A stretch of DNA of 54,305 nt from DASYVD01 sp050693035 (GCA_050693035.1 JBOGWB010000090.1:1-54305), one strand, 5' to 3'. Numbered from the stretch's first letter, positions 1-8,506 are shown. Numbers and translations: made by a program. Notes: a model not told the origin generated them from the sequence alone.

Positions 1-2
1 CG

Positions 3-110
3 CCCCGGCCGCCCGGGCCGCCCGGGCCTCCGGAGCCGCCACCGGGACCTCCGGCGCCCCCGCCCCCCTCGGGCGCTGTGCCGGAAGAACGAGGTGAGGC
101 GGTAACATGA
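3..110 (+). CDS. Possible 3' end of a Pro/Gly-rich protein (partial)
   Basis: The window opens inside a very GC-rich stretch. The frame starting at base 3 reads a Pro-Pro-Gly-rich tail that ends at a TGA at 108-110. Such low-complexity tails are common at the ends of actinobacterial proteins. The other two forward frames also stay open until stops at 95-97 and 103-105, so composition alone cannot settle the frame. No function can be assigned. The remaining bases up to 190 hold only the korA leader. Confidence 0.2.
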   Translation, partial: PRPPGPPGPPEPPPGPPAPPPPSGAVPEERGEAVT

Positions 111-190
111 CTTCAGGCAGGTAAAGAGACCCCTCACCGAGCACGATACGGAAGGAGGAGGTCGAGGGGCCCCGGCTGGAAAGGTCGCGG

Positions 191-2038
191 ATGGCCATCA
201 AGAACGTCGAACAGAAAGACCATGTCGTCGTCCGGTTCGCCGGGGACTCCGGCGACGGCATGCAGCTGACGGGCGACCGATTCACCAGCGCCACCGCCGT
301 GCTCGGCAACGACCTGGCCACCCTGCCCGACTTTCCTGCGGAGATCCGCGCCCCGGCCGGCACGCTTCACGGTGTCTCCGCGTTCCAGATCCACTTCTCC
401 TCCGACGACATCCTCACCCCCGGCGATCATCCGACCGTCCTGGTCGCCATGAACCCGGCTGCCCTGAAGACGAACCTCGCCGACCTGGTCGGCGGGGGCA
501 CGGTCATCGTCAACGAAGACGGATTCACCGACCGCAACCTCGAGAAGGCCGGCTATCCATCGAATCCTCTCGAGGACGGAAGCCTGGACGACTACCAGCT
601 GTTCACCGTCCCCATGACCAGCCTCACCGTCCGGGCCACCGAGGGCATCGAGGGCATCACCAAGAAGGAGGCGGAACGGTCGAAGAACTTCTTCGCCCTC
701 GGCTTGGTGTCGTGGATGTACGGCCGTCCCACCGACGTCACGATGCGGTGGATCGAGAAGAAGTTCGGTACCAAGCCCGCCATCCGCGACGCCAACACCG
801 CCGCGTTCAAGGCCGGCTACAACTTCGGGGAGACCACCGAGATCTTCGCCGTTCACTACGAGGTGAAAGCGGCGCCCGCGGCCCCGGGCACCTACCGCAA
901 CGTGAGCGGGGCCACCGCTCTCGCCTGGGGTCTGATAGCCGCGAGCGTGCGCAGCGGTCTTCCCCTCTTCTACGCGAGCTACCCGATCACCCCGGCCTCC
1001 GATCTTCTGCACGAGCTGTCGAGACACAAGAACTTCGGAGTCCGCACGTTCCAGGCCGAGGACGAGATCGCCGCGGCGAACATGGCCCTCGGGGCCGCGT
1101 TCGCCGGGCATCTCGGCGTCACCGGCACGAGCGGGCCCGGTATGGACCTCAAGGAAGAGACCATCGGCCTGGCGGTGGCGCTGGAGCTTCCCATGGTCAT
1201 CGTGGACGTGCAGCGAGCGGGATCGTCGACCGGCATGCCCACGAAGACGGAGGCCGCCGACCTCTTGATGGCGATGTACGGCCGCCACGGCGAGAGCCCG
1301 CTTCCCATCGTGGCCGCCTCCACCCCGGCGAACTGCTTCAACGCGGCGATCGAGGCCGCCAGGATCGCGGTGAAGTACCGGACCCCGGTGATCCTTCTCT
1401 CGGAGACCTTCCTGGCGAACTCCTCCGAGCCCTGGCGGCTCCCAAACGTGGAGGAGCTGCCGAAGATCGATCCGGGCTTCGCCACGCAACCCAACCGCGA
1501 CGGTGAATTCTGGCCGTATCTGCGCGACGAGGATCTGGCCCGGCCGTGGGCGATCCCCGGGACCGAGGGGCTCGAGCACCGGATCGGCGGGCTGGAGAAG
1601 GAAGCCGATTCCACCGGGAACATCTCCTACGATGCGGAGAATCACCAGAGGGCCACGCTGCTGCGAGCGGCGAAGGTGGCGAAGGTGGCGGAGGAGGTTC
1701 CGGAGCTCGCGGTCGACGATCCGGATGGGAACGCCGAGCTCTTGGTGCTTGGGTGGGGCTCGACGTACGGAACCATCCAGGACGCGGCGCGGAGGGCCCG
1801 GGGGGCAGGGTATCGCGTGGCCACGGCACACCTGTTCCACATGAACCCACTACCCCGGAACATCGGTGAGGTGCTGCAACGATACCCGAAGGTGCTCATC
1901 CCGGAGCTGAACATGGGGCAGCTCCTGAAGATCGTTCGCGCGGAGTTCCTCGTCCCGGCGGAAGGATTCCACAAGGTGAAGGGCATCCCGATCTTCTCCG
2001 AAGAGCTCGAGCACGAGATCACCCGGAGGCTCGCATGA
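191..2038 (+). CDS. korA: 2-oxoacid:ferredoxin oxidoreductase, alpha subunit (fused gamma-alpha)
   Basis: This 615-residue protein has the layout of KorA-type subunits. An N-terminal gamma domain carries the GDSGDGMQLTG loop at residues 19-28 or so, and it is followed by the pyrimidine-binding alpha domain with the family signature YPITPAS near residue 264. With KorB it would oxidatively decarboxylate 2-oxoglutarate (or another 2-oxoacid) to the acyl-CoA while reducing ferredoxin in the cytoplasm. Actinobacteria commonly use this enzyme in place of, or beside, 2-oxoglutarate dehydrogenase. The ATG at 191 is preceded by GAAAGG about five bases upstream. The gene ends in an ATGA overlap with korB, so the two are translationally coupled. 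The exact 2-oxoacid cannot be read from sequence; 2-oxoglutarate is the usual substrate of this fused type. Confidence 0.93.
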   Translation: MAIKNVEQKDHVVVRFAGDSGDGMQLTGDRFTSATAVLGNDLATLPDFPAEIRAPAGTLHGVSAFQIHFSSDDILTPGDHPTVLVAMNPAALKTNLADLVGGGTVIVNEDGFTDRNLEKAGYPSNPLEDGSLDDYQLFTVPMTSLTVRATEGIEGITKKEAERSKNFFALGLVSWMYGRPTDVTMRWIEKKFGTKPAIRDANTAAFKAGYNFGETTEIFAVHYEVKAAPAAPGTYRNVSGATALAWGLIAASVRSGLPLFYASYPITPASDLLHELSRHKNFGVRTFQAEDEIAAANMALGAAFAGHLGVTGTSGPGMDLKEETIGLAVALELPMVIVDVQRAGSSTGMPTKTEAADLLMAMYGRHGESPLPIVAASTPANCFNAAIEAARIAVKYRTPVILLSETFLANSSEPWRLPNVEELPKIDPGFATQPNRDGEFWPYLRDEDLARPWAIPGTEGLEHRIGGLEKEADSTGNISYDAENHQRATLLRAAKVAKVAEEVPELAVDDPDGNAELLVLGWGSTYGTIQDAARRARGAGYRVATAHLFHMNPLPRNIGEVLQRYPKVLIPELNMGQLLKIVRAEFLVPAEGFHKVKGIPIFSEELEHEITRRLA

Positions 2039-3102
2039 CCCAGGGCGACGGCCACGGCAACGGCCAAACGCAGGGGGAAGGTCAGGGCCCGGTCGCCGTG
2101 GAGCTCACCAAGAAGCACTTCACGAGCGATCAGGAACCCCGGTGGTGCCCGGGCTGCGGCGATTACGCCATCCTGTCCACGGTCCAGGGCTTGCTCCCGG
2201 AGTTGGGTGTTCCTCCGTGGAAGATGGTGTGGGTCGCGGGCATCGGGTGCTCGGGGCGGTTCGCGTACTACGTCGACACGTACGGCGTGCACGGCATCCA
2301 CGGCCGGGCCCCGGCCCTGGCGACCGGGATCGCCACGGCCCGACCCGAACTCTCGGTCTGGGTGGCCACCGGCGACGGCGACGCCCTCTCGATCGGTGGG
2401 AACCACCTGATCCACTCGCTCCGCCGCAACGTGGACATCAAGATTCTGCTGTTCAACAACCAGATCTACGGCCTGACCAAGGGGCAGTATTCGCCGACGA
2501 GTCCGGAGGGGAAGGTGACGAAGTCCACCCCGTTCGGATCGCTCGACCACCCCTTCAATCCCGTGGCGCTGGCCCTCGGTGCCGAGGCGTCCTTCGTGGC
2601 TCGCACCATCGACAACGACCGCCAGCACTTCAGCGAGGTGCTGCGGGCGGCGGCCGCCCACCGCGGCGCCGCGTTCATCGAGATCTACCAGAACTGCAAC
2701 GTGTTCAACGACGGCGCCTTCGCCGCGGTGAGGGACAAGCAGGCCGGGGCGCAGAAGAACCAGATCCGCCTGGAGCATGGGAAGCCGATCCGGTTCGGCG
2801 AGCAGGGCGAGCAGGGCGTGGTCATGAACCCCGACGGAACCCTGTCCATCGTTGACGTCGGCGACGACGAGGACCGCCTTCTCGTGCACGACGCGCATCG
2901 CCCCGAGCCGTCGCTGGCGTTCGCCCTCGCCCACCTGGCCGAGCAGCCGGTGGGACCCACGCCGATCGGGATCTTCCGTCAGGTCTCCCGGCCGGTGTAC
3001 GGCGAAGCGATGGACCACCAGATCGCCGATGCCCGGGAGAAGCTGGGTCAGGGCGACCTGGCGAAGCTTCTCCTCTCAGGCGACACCTGGTCCGTGGAGT
3101 AG
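2035..3102 (+). CDS. korB: 2-oxoacid:ferredoxin oxidoreductase, beta subunit
   Basis: This 355-residue partner of KorA carries thiamine diphosphate and an iron-sulfur cluster. Visible motifs are WCPGCGDY (Cys38, Cys41), GIGCSGR (Cys72), the thiamine diphosphate segment GDGDALSIGGN from about residue 113 to NNQIYG at 141-146, and Cys221 in QNCNVFND. These four Cys match the [4Fe-4S] ligand set of this subunit type. The first 20 residues are Gly/Gln-rich and probably disordered. The start overlaps the korA stop (ATGA). No separate ferredoxin-like delta subunit is adjacent, so an external ferredoxin must accept the electrons. Confidence 0.93.
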   Translation: MTQGDGHGNGQTQGEGQGPVAVELTKKHFTSDQEPRWCPGCGDYAILSTVQGLLPELGVPPWKMVWVAGIGCSGRFAYYVDTYGVHGIHGRAPALATGIATARPELSVWVATGDGDALSIGGNHLIHSLRRNVDIKILLFNNQIYGLTKGQYSPTSPEGKVTKSTPFGSLDHPFNPVALALGAEASFVARTIDNDRQHFSEVLRAAAAHRGAAFIEIYQNCNVFNDGAFAAVRDKQAGAQKNQIRLEHGKPIRFGEQGEQGVVMNPDGTLSIVDVGDDEDRLLVHDAHRPEPSLAFALAHLAEQPVGPTPIGIFRQVSRPVYGEAMDHQIADAREKLGQGDLAKLLLSGDTWSVE

Positions 3103-3107
3103 CCTCC

Positions 3108-3848
3108 GTGAAGGCGGCGCGGGGCCCCACCCTGGGCCTGCTGGGCTCGGGCGAGTTCCTTCCCTGGGCGGAAGAGGTGGACGTCGCCCTCATCGAGTCG
3201 GCGGGAGCGGGCACCGACCGCGTGCTCGTCGTCCCCACGGCCAGCGCGCCCGAGGGCGAGGACGTGTTCCAACGCTGGGCCACCATGGGCCTGGAGCACT
3301 ACCGGAGGATCGGCGCGGCGCCCGAGGTCCTGCCGCTGAGGATCCGGGAGGACGCCGATCGCTCCGAGGTCGTGGACCGCCTGGACGGCGCCTCGGTGGT
3401 GTTCTTCTCCGGGGGCAACCCCTCCTACCTGGCCGAGGTCCTTCGCGGGACGCCCTTCATCGAGTGGTTGTTCGCGGCGGTCGAGGAGGGACAGATCAGC
3501 CTCGGCGGATGCAGCGCCGGGGCCTCGGTGCTCGGGGTCCGCGTGCCCGACCCCACGAACAGGGTGATGTCGGCGGAGATCTGGTCGGAGGGCCTGGGGC
3601 TCCTCCCCGCCATGATCAGCGCCCACTGGGACACGCTGGAACGCTGGGCGCCCGGCATCCGGCGGTTCGTGCTGGACTCGGTGCCCGACGGCCTGCCGCA
3701 CCTGGCCATCGAGGAGCAGACCGCCGCGCTGGGAGACGGGCGAACGTTCCGGGTGGTGGGGCGCGGAGCGGTGCTCGTGCACCCCTCGGGAGGTCCGGAC
3801 GCCAGCCACGCCCCTGGCGAGACGTTCTCGCTGGTAGAACGCCCCTGA
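3108..3848 (+). CDS. Peptidase S51 / cyanophycinase-like protein
   Basis: This 246-residue protein has the class I glutamine amidotransferase-like fold of peptidase family S51. It shows an N-terminal GLLGSGEF strand-turn, VVPTAS, FFSGGNPSYL and the nucleophile elbow GGCSAGAS with Ser136. Family members include cyanophycinase and peptidase E, which hydrolyse Asp-containing peptides. The substrate is unknown here, and no cyanophycin synthetase is in the window. The GTG start lies five bases after the korB stop, so it is probably co-transcribed with korAB, although no functional link is evident. Confidence 0.78.
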   Translation: MKAARGPTLGLLGSGEFLPWAEEVDVALIESAGAGTDRVLVVPTASAPEGEDVFQRWATMGLEHYRRIGAAPEVLPLRIREDADRSEVVDRLDGASVVFFSGGNPSYLAEVLRGTPFIEWLFAAVEEGQISLGGCSAGASVLGVRVPDPTNRVMSAEIWSEGLGLLPAMISAHWDTLERWAPGIRRFVLDSVPDGLPHLAIEEQTAALGDGRTFRVVGRGAVLVHPSGGPDASHAPGETFSLVERP

Positions 3849-3898
3849 TGAGGGGCTGAAGCACGGAAGCGGGACTGAACCGATCCAGGATGCCGTGT

Positions 3899-3930
3899 TA
3901 TCCTTTGGAGGCCCCTTTGGGGCGGGTTTT
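3899..3930 (+). promoter_or_regulatory. Leader hairpin with T-run (possible attenuator)
   Basis: A TATCCT-like -10 element is followed by the stem GCCCC (3911-3915), loop TTT and GGGGC (3919-3923), then GGG and TTTT at 3927-3930. This resembles a short intrinsic terminator sitting about 40 bases before the ATG at 3968. It could end readthrough from the korAB operon or attenuate the small gene downstream. The stem is only five pairs, so this is tentative. Confidence 0.35.
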
Positions 3931-3967
3931 GCGTGCCTGGGTCGGCAAGCAGGCGAAAGGACCCCAG

Positions 3968-4156
3968 ATGGCCCGGAACGCGCGGGAGATAACCCCTCAA
4001 GACGAAGGTTCCGAGAGGCCCGAAGAGGCCGAGACGGAGCGTCGCTGCAGCGTGTGCGGAACCAAGCTGTCTGCCTACAATCCCGGTCCAAACTGCTGGC
4101 AGCACACCATCGGCAATCCGTGGCGGGGGCCCTCAGCGAAGCCCCGTTACGACTGA
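3968..4156 (+). CDS. Small Cys-containing protein (62 aa), unknown function
   Basis: This 62-residue charged protein has an Arg/Glu-rich N-terminal half and a CSVCGTKLS knuckle, with a further Cys and His in NCWQHT, so a small zinc site is plausible. The ATG at 3968 follows GAAAGGACCCCAG, a usable ribosome binding site; the longer in-frame start at 3890 would run through the leader hairpin and is unlikely. I do not recognise the family. It converges with the metallopeptidase gene, whose end lies 28 bases away. Confidence 0.6.
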   Translation: MARNAREITPQDEGSERPEEAETERRCSVCGTKLSAYNPGPNCWQHTIGNPWRGPSAKPRYD

Positions 4157-4184
4157 GGGGTCCAGTCGCAGGCGCACCTCGACC

Positions 4185-5012
4185 TCACCTCCCGAACGTG
4201 TCGCACGCTTCGGGACTCCCCGTCTCGAATCCGGTCGAGAACCACTGCATCCGCTGACGAGACGATCCGTGAGTCCAGGATTCGCGGTTCGTGGTCCCGG
4301 TGGCCTGCCGCTGGATCCGGTCGTCCCCGACCGCGGCTGCGGCGTCCAGCCCCTCCTGGAGATCGCCCGCTTCGAGCAGCTCCCGCCGCTCCGTGGTGTG
4401 TCCCCACACGCCGGCCAGGCAGTCGGCCTGGAGCTCCAGGCGGATGGACAGGTGGTTGGCCCGACTGGGATGTCGCTCCGACTCCTGGTGGACCGCGTCG
4501 CTTATCCCGAGCAGGTGCTGGACGTGGTGTCCGATCTCGTGGCTGATCACGTACGCCTGGGCGAAGTCCCCGGGGGCGCCGAACCTCCTGCGGAGCTCCC
4601 GGAAGAAGTCGAGGTCGAGGTAGACGGTCTCGTCCGCGGGGCAGTAGAAGGGCCCCACCTCCGAGGTGGCGAACCCGCAGCCGGTCCCGGTGGACTGGGT
4701 GAACAGCACCAACCTCGCCGGGCGGTAGTCGTCGCCGGCTTCCCTGAACTTGCGCTGCCACACACCCTGGGTGTCGTCGAGGACGAAGGACACGAACTGG
4801 ACCAGGCGTTCGTTCTCTCCCGTGGCCGCGCCGCTTCTCGGCCGTTCGGTGTCCCCGCCCCCGTTGCCGAACTGGGTCAGGGCCACCACGATCAGCAGGA
4901 GGATGATTCCAGGGATGCCCAGGCCGGCCAGGCCGCCGGGGATGGGGAAGCCTCCGCCGGCCCCCCGACGATCCTTCAGATTGGGGCTCAGTCTCCTCCG
5001 CCGCCACCGCAC
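4185..5012 (-). CDS. Neutral zinc metallopeptidase (YpfJ-like)
   Basis: This 275-residue membrane-anchored protease belongs to the putative neutral zinc metallopeptidase family (YpfJ type). It begins with the family's typical VRWRRRRLSPNLKDRRG stretch. One hydrophobic segment follows (about residues 26-46), then the zinc-binding HEIGHH at 158-163 and a QADCLAGVWG segment that probably supplies the third ligand. The catalytic domain is expected outside the membrane. I chose the GTG at 5012 because family members start at this RW motif; longer readings upstream run into the divergent PPOX gene. Its substrate is unknown. Confidence 0.88.
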   Translation of the reverse strand: MRWRRRRLSPNLKDRRGAGGGFPIPGGLAGLGIPGIILLLIVVALTQFGNGGGDTERPRSGAATGENERLVQFVSFVLDDTQGVWQRKFREAGDDYRPARLVLFTQSTGTGCGFATSEVGPFYCPADETVYLDLDFFRELRRRFGAPGDFAQAYVISHEIGHHVQHLLGISDAVHQESERHPSRANHLSIRLELQADCLAGVWGHTTERRELLEAGDLQEGLDAAAAVGDDRIQRQATGTTNRESWTHGSSRQRMQWFSTGFETGSPEACDTFGR

Positions 5013-5090
5013 GGGAAGACTCTTCCCCGGCCGGGGCGAAGCGAGCCCCCGAATCGGCCCGTCGGTACGATGCCGCCCTGCGGGCCACGG

Positions 5091-5096
5091 TAGCGT
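5091..5096 (+). promoter_or_regulatory. -10 element of a leaderless PPOX gene
   Basis: TAGCGT ends six bases before the ATG at 5103. With no room for a ribosome binding site, the transcript would start at or next to the start codon. Confidence 0.45.
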
Positions 5097-5102
5097 TCGC
5101 GC

Positions 5103-5516
5103 ATGGAGCTCCAGGAGATGCGACGTCGGGTTGCGGAAGCCCGGGTGGGCCGGCTGGCCACCATCGACCCCGACGGCCGGCCGAACGTTGTGCCGTTCGT
5201 GTTCGTCCTCGACGGCGAAACGCTGTACTCCTCGGTGGACGAGAAGCCCAAGCGGACACGGCGACTGCGACGCCTGGAGAACCTCCGGCGCGACCCGCGG
5301 TTCACCGTTCTGGTCGACCACTACGAAGAGGAGTGGCCCAGGGTGTGGTGGGTCCGGCTCAGGGGGCAGGGGCGGGTCATCGAGGAAGGAACCGAGCGGG
5401 ATCATGCCATCCGCCTGCTGGGGGAGAAGTACCGCCAGTACGAGGCGGAAGCCCCTCAGGGATCGGTCATGGCGCTCGACGTGGAGGAGTGGCGGGGCTG
5501 GGCCTACTCGGGTTGA
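5103..5516 (+). CDS. PPOX-class F420-dependent (or flavin) oxidoreductase
   Basis: This 137-residue protein is a split-barrel flavin/F420-binding protein of the PPOX class. It starts with the family's RVGRLATIDPDGRPNVVPFVFVLDG pattern in shortened form (residues 15-38) and has VDEKPK and RDPRFTVLVDHYEEEW. It most resembles the actinobacterial Rv0121-type F420-dependent subgroup. It would act in the cytoplasm as a small homodimer reducing an unknown substrate. The gene diverges from the metallopeptidase across 90 bases and appears leaderless. Confidence 0.82.
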   Translation: MELQEMRRRVAEARVGRLATIDPDGRPNVVPFVFVLDGETLYSSVDEKPKRTRRLRRLENLRRDPRFTVLVDHYEEEWPRVWWVRLRGQGRVIEEGTERDHAIRLLGEKYRQYEAEAPQGSVMALDVEEWRGWAYSG

Positions 5517-5548
5517 GGGGCTGCCGCGGGCGGCGGGATGCTCCCCGC

Positions 5549-5554
5549 TAGAAT
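5549..5554 (+). promoter_or_regulatory. -10 element of leaderless receiver-like gene
   Basis: TAGAAT ends seven bases before the GTG at 5562, fitting a leaderless transcript and deciding the start of that gene. Confidence 0.5.
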
Positions 5555-5561
5555 GGGCGCG

Positions 5562-5978
5562 GTGAACGTGCTGCTGATCTCCCCCGATCCTCGTGTGCGA
5601 GAGATCCTTCGGGTGACGCTCGGCGCCCTGGAGCGCGAAGTGGGGGAGCCGGTGCGATACCTTGAGGCGACCGATGGGTTGGAGGGCATCCGGGTGGCAT
5701 GGCGGGAACGGCCCGATCTCGTCGTGGCCGACGAGATCGCCTCCCGGGCGGGCGCCTTCGCCGTGGTCAAGGACCTGAAAGGGGCCATCGAGCCGTTCTC
5801 CGGCGTCGTCGTGGTGGTCCTGGCCCGCCGGGAGGACGAGTGGCTGGCCAGGTGGTCCGGGGCCGATGCGTGGTTCGTGAAGCCCATCGACCCCTTCGCA
5901 CTGACCGAGGGGGTGCTCTCTCTGCTGGAGCGCCGGGGGACCGCGGGCGCGGACGATCCCGAGGGAGCGACGACATGA
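5562..5978 (+). CDS. Receiver-like (CheY-fold) protein
   Basis: This 138-residue single-domain protein follows the response-regulator receiver pattern. An N-terminal VNVLLISPDP strand has only Asp9 of the usual acidic pair. The candidate phospho-acceptor Asp57 lies in DLVVADE and the conserved Lys107 in FVKPIDPF. The GTG at 5562 was preferred over ATGs at 5538 and 5553 because a TAGAAT -10 element ends seven bases upstream. No output domain or histidine kinase is adjacent. The 3' end overlaps the next start (ATGA), so it is translationally coupled to the small zinc-ribbon protein. Confidence 0.72.
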   Translation: MNVLLISPDPRVREILRVTLGALEREVGEPVRYLEATDGLEGIRVAWRERPDLVVADEIASRAGAFAVVKDLKGAIEPFSGVVVVVLARREDEWLARWSGADAWFVKPIDPFALTEGVLSLLERRGTAGADDPEGATT

Positions 5979-6259
5979 AGATCAAGGGGACGTGCGCCCG
6001 GTGCGGCCGGGAGTTCCTGGCTCAGCAGGTGATCGAGTCCCACGGACATTGTCCCTGGTGCGGGCAGGCGTTCAACCGCGACTACACCGCCGCCCTCAGG
6101 CAGGCGCTCCAGGAGGCCGAAGTGGCGGGCAACCGGCTCCAGGACGCCCTCCAGCAGATCGCGGCCCTGGACCTGGCCATGGAGCTCGACGACGAGACCG
6201 TGCTGGGGCCGATCCGCGACGAGCTTCGGGCGGCCCGCCGGAGGAGGTCCCGGGTCTAG
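5975..6259 (+). CDS. Small zinc-ribbon protein (94 aa)
   Basis: This 94-residue protein begins with a CARCGREF knuckle and a second CPWCGQAF knuckle, together a probable zinc ribbon in residues 7-32. An alpha-helical, Ala/Leu-rich segment follows that could form a coiled coil, and the tail is Arg-rich. It overlaps the receiver-like gene upstream (ATGA) and is directly followed by the DUF72 gene, so all three probably share one transcript. The function is unknown; the overlap suggests a partner role for the receiver protein. Confidence 0.72.
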   Translation: MKIKGTCARCGREFLAQQVIESHGHCPWCGQAFNRDYTAALRQALQEAEVAGNRLQDALQQIAALDLAMELDDETVLGPIRDELRAARRRRSRV

Positions 6260-7171
6260 GTGGGCCGGGTCCGCATCGGCACGGCGTCCTGGACGGACAA
6301 GACGCTGCTGGAGTCGGGCTGGTATCCGCCCGAGGCCAACAACCCGGAGGAGCGGCTCAGGTTCTACTCCTCGCAGTTCCCGGTGGTCGAGGTGGACTCG
6401 ACGTACTACGCCCTCCCCAGCGAGCGGAACGCCGTGCTGTGGGTGGAGCGCACGCCGAAGGACTTCCTGTTCGACGTGAAGGCGTTCTCCCTCATGACGG
6501 GGCACCCCACGAGGCACCGCGTGCTTCCGAAGGACCTGCGCGAGACGCTGGCGGAGGATGCGCCGGATCCGCTGTACCCCGACAAGGTTCCCGAGGAGAT
6601 CCGCGACCGGACGTGGGAGATGTTCCGGGAGGCCCTCATGCCGCTGCACTCCGCGGGAAAGCTCGGGCTGGTGATGTTCCAGTACCCCCAGTGGTTCTTT
6701 CCCGGAAGGCGGGCGAAGGAGGAGATCCTGGCCATCCGGGAACGGCTCCCCGACTACGACTTCGCGGTGGAGTTCCGGCAGAAGAAGTGGTACGAGGACG
6801 AAGAGTCAGCGAAGAAGACCCTGGACTTTCTCGGGGCCGAGGGGATCCCGTTGGTGTGCGTGGACATGCCTCAGGGGTTCGTGTCGAGCCTCCCGCCTCT
6901 GGCCGAGGTCACGTCCAAACGCTGGGCGGTGGTGCGGTTCCACGGACGGCGCGAGGAGACGTGGAACAAGCGTGGCATCCCTCCGATCGAGCGGTTCCGG
7001 TACGACTATTCGAAGGAAGAGCTCGACGAGTGGGTGCCCCGGACGAAGTACCTGCAGGAGAACGCCAAGGAGACACACGCCCTCTTCAACAACTGCTACC
7101 GGGACTACGCTACCCGCAACGCATCCACGTTCGCCGACCTGCTCGGGGTCGGCGCGGAAGTCGAGGAGTAG
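6260..7171 (+). CDS. DUF72 (YecE-like) protein
   Basis: This 303-residue protein is a DUF72 family member with a TIM-barrel-like fold. It shows the N-terminal VRIGTASWTDKTLLESGWYP, the FYSSQFPVVEVDSTYYALP strand, and a C-terminal NNCYRDYATRNA motif typical of the family. The biochemical role of DUF72 proteins is not settled. The GTG start directly follows the stop of the zinc-ribbon gene without a gap. Confidence 0.85.
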   Translation: MGRVRIGTASWTDKTLLESGWYPPEANNPEERLRFYSSQFPVVEVDSTYYALPSERNAVLWVERTPKDFLFDVKAFSLMTGHPTRHRVLPKDLRETLAEDAPDPLYPDKVPEEIRDRTWEMFREALMPLHSAGKLGLVMFQYPQWFFPGRRAKEEILAIRERLPDYDFAVEFRQKKWYEDEESAKKTLDFLGAEGIPLVCVDMPQGFVSSLPPLAEVTSKRWAVVRFHGRREETWNKRGIPPIERFRYDYSKEELDEWVPRTKYLQENAKETHALFNNCYRDYATRNASTFADLLGVGAEVEE

Positions 7172-7179
7172 GAGAGGCG

Positions 7180-7290
7180 ATGGGCTTCAACGCGATGCAG
7201 CCGGGCAAGGTCAAGCGAGCCGACCTGGTCATCTTCCTGGGGGCTCTTACGGTGGTCGTCGTCCTGGTCCTGTGGGCGATCTACGGCTAA
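7180..7290 (+). CDS. 36-aa single-pass membrane miniprotein
   Basis: A 36-residue reading frame has a short polar start (MGFNAMQPGKVKRAD) followed by one hydrophobic helix of about 18 residues ending in AIYG. GGAGAGG lies just upstream of the ATG, which is eight bases after the DUF72 stop, so it is probably the last gene of that operon. Such miniproteins are often missed; the function is unknown. Confidence 0.55.
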   Translation: MGFNAMQPGKVKRADLVIFLGALTVVVVLVLWAIYG

Positions 7291-7306
7291 CCCATGTGAG
7301 GCCCGG

Positions 7307-8479
7307 CTACCGCTCCAGGACCATGGCCATGCCCATGCCACCGGAGATGCACAGGGCGGCGAGCCCCAGGGAGTATCCCTTCTCCCGCATCTCGTACGCC
7401 GTGGTGAGGACGATCCGCGCCCCGGACATCCCGATGGGGTGGCCGAGGGCGATGGCCCCTCCGTTGGGGTTGAGGCGGTCATGGTCGAGCTTCAGCTCCC
7501 GGTCCACCGCGAGGACCTGAGCGGCGAACGCCTCGTTGATCTCCACGACCTCGAAGTCAGAGAGTGAGAGCCCCGTCTTCTCGAGCACCTTTCGCACCGC
7601 CGGAACGACCCCGATACCCATGTAGGCGGGGTCCACGCCGGCCGAAGCGGCGGCCACGACCCGGGCCAGCGGCTCCCGGCCCTCCGTCTTGGTTCGCGAC
7701 TCCGACATCAGCACCAGCGAAGCGGCGCCATCCGTGATGCCGCTGGAGTTCCCCGCGGTGACGGTGCCGTCTTCCGAGAACACCGGCTTCAGCTTCGCCA
7801 GAACCTCCAGGGTCGTGTCGGGGCGGGGGTGCTCGTCATCGGTCATCGTCGCCGTCTGCCCGTTCGGCCCCGCCACGTCCACGGACACGATCTCCCTGTC
7901 CCGTCGCTGCCTGCTCGCTTGGGTCTTGCGCTGGCTGGCCAGGGCGAACTCGTCCTGCTCCTCGCGGGGGATGCTGTACTTGCGGGCCAGGTTCTCGGCC
8001 GTCTCGCCCATCATCAGGCCGCACAGCGGGTCCAGGAAGCCGTCCCGGTACATACCGTCGTGGAGCGGGGCGTCTCCCATCCGGTAGCCGAGCCGCATCC
8101 GGTCGAGGATCGCAGGAGTCCGGGTCATGTTCTCCATCCCCCCGGCCACGACGACCTCCGAGTCTCCGAGCGCGATCTGGGCCGCTGCCGTTTCGATCGC
8201 CTTGACCCCCGAGCCGCACGCCATGTTCACGGTGAAGGCAGGCTTCTCCTCGCCGAGGCCGGAGCGATACGCCACCTGCCGAGCCGCGTTGGGGCCGTTG
8301 CCCGCCTGTCGGGCGTGGCCGTAGACGAGGCCGTCGATGTCCGCGGGCTCCATGTCGGAACGGCGCAGCGCCTCCGTCGTCGCGATGATTCCCAGCTCGA
8401 CAGCGGGAACCTCCGCGAACGCCCCCAGGAACTTCCCGATGGGGGTGCGTGCCCCTTCCAAGATGAACGCTCGCTCCAC
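7307..8479 (-). CDS. Acetyl-CoA C-acyltransferase (thiolase)
   Basis: This 390-residue thiolase has the normal length and all three catalytic positions: the acylated Cys88 in VNMACGSGVKA, His347 in GHPIGMSGAR and Cys377 in CISGGMGMA. It either condenses two acetyl-CoA or cleaves 3-ketoacyl-CoA, in the cytoplasm; the sequence does not decide between biosynthetic and beta-oxidation use. The GTG start is preceded by TAGAAT only six bases upstream, which suggests a leaderless message. It diverges from the DUF2238-like membrane protein and sits near a CaiB-type CoA transferase, in line with acyl-CoA metabolism. Confidence 0.92.
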   Translation of the reverse strand: MERAFILEGARTPIGKFLGAFAEVPAVELGIIATTEALRRSDMEPADIDGLVYGHARQAGNGPNAARQVAYRSGLGEEKPAFTVNMACGSGVKAIETAAAQIALGDSEVVVAGGMENMTRTPAILDRMRLGYRMGDAPLHDGMYRDGFLDPLCGLMMGETAENLARKYSIPREEQDEFALASQRKTQASRQRRDREIVSVDVAGPNGQTATMTDDEHPRPDTTLEVLAKLKPVFSEDGTVTAGNSSGITDGAASLVLMSESRTKTEGREPLARVVAAASAGVDPAYMGIGVVPAVRKVLEKTGLSLSDFEVVEINEAFAAQVLAVDRELKLDHDRLNPNGGAIALGHPIGMSGARIVLTTAYEMREKGYSLGLAALCISGGMGMAMVLER

Positions 8480-8485
8480 GCGGCG

Positions 8486-8491
8486 ATTCTA
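8486..8491 (-). promoter_or_regulatory. -10 element of leaderless thiolase gene
   Basis: On the minus strand TAGAAT ends six bases before the GTG at 8479, so transcription probably starts at the start codon. Confidence 0.5.
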
Positions 8492-8506
8492 TCGGAGGGG
8501 GTGAGG

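Noticed and set aside
107..124. ATG followed by a short frame before korA.
   Set aside because: It stops after five codons, so it is no gene; a leader peptide cannot be argued from this alone.
134..1840. Long minus-strand frame opposite korA (568 codons), and similar long antisense frames across the window.
   Set aside because: High GC content opens antisense frames; the products are Arg/Gly/Pro-rich without motifs, while the opposite strand encodes clear families.
3890..3967. Longer start for the 62-residue Cys protein.
   Set aside because: It would translate the leader hairpin, and the later ATG has the better ribosome binding site.
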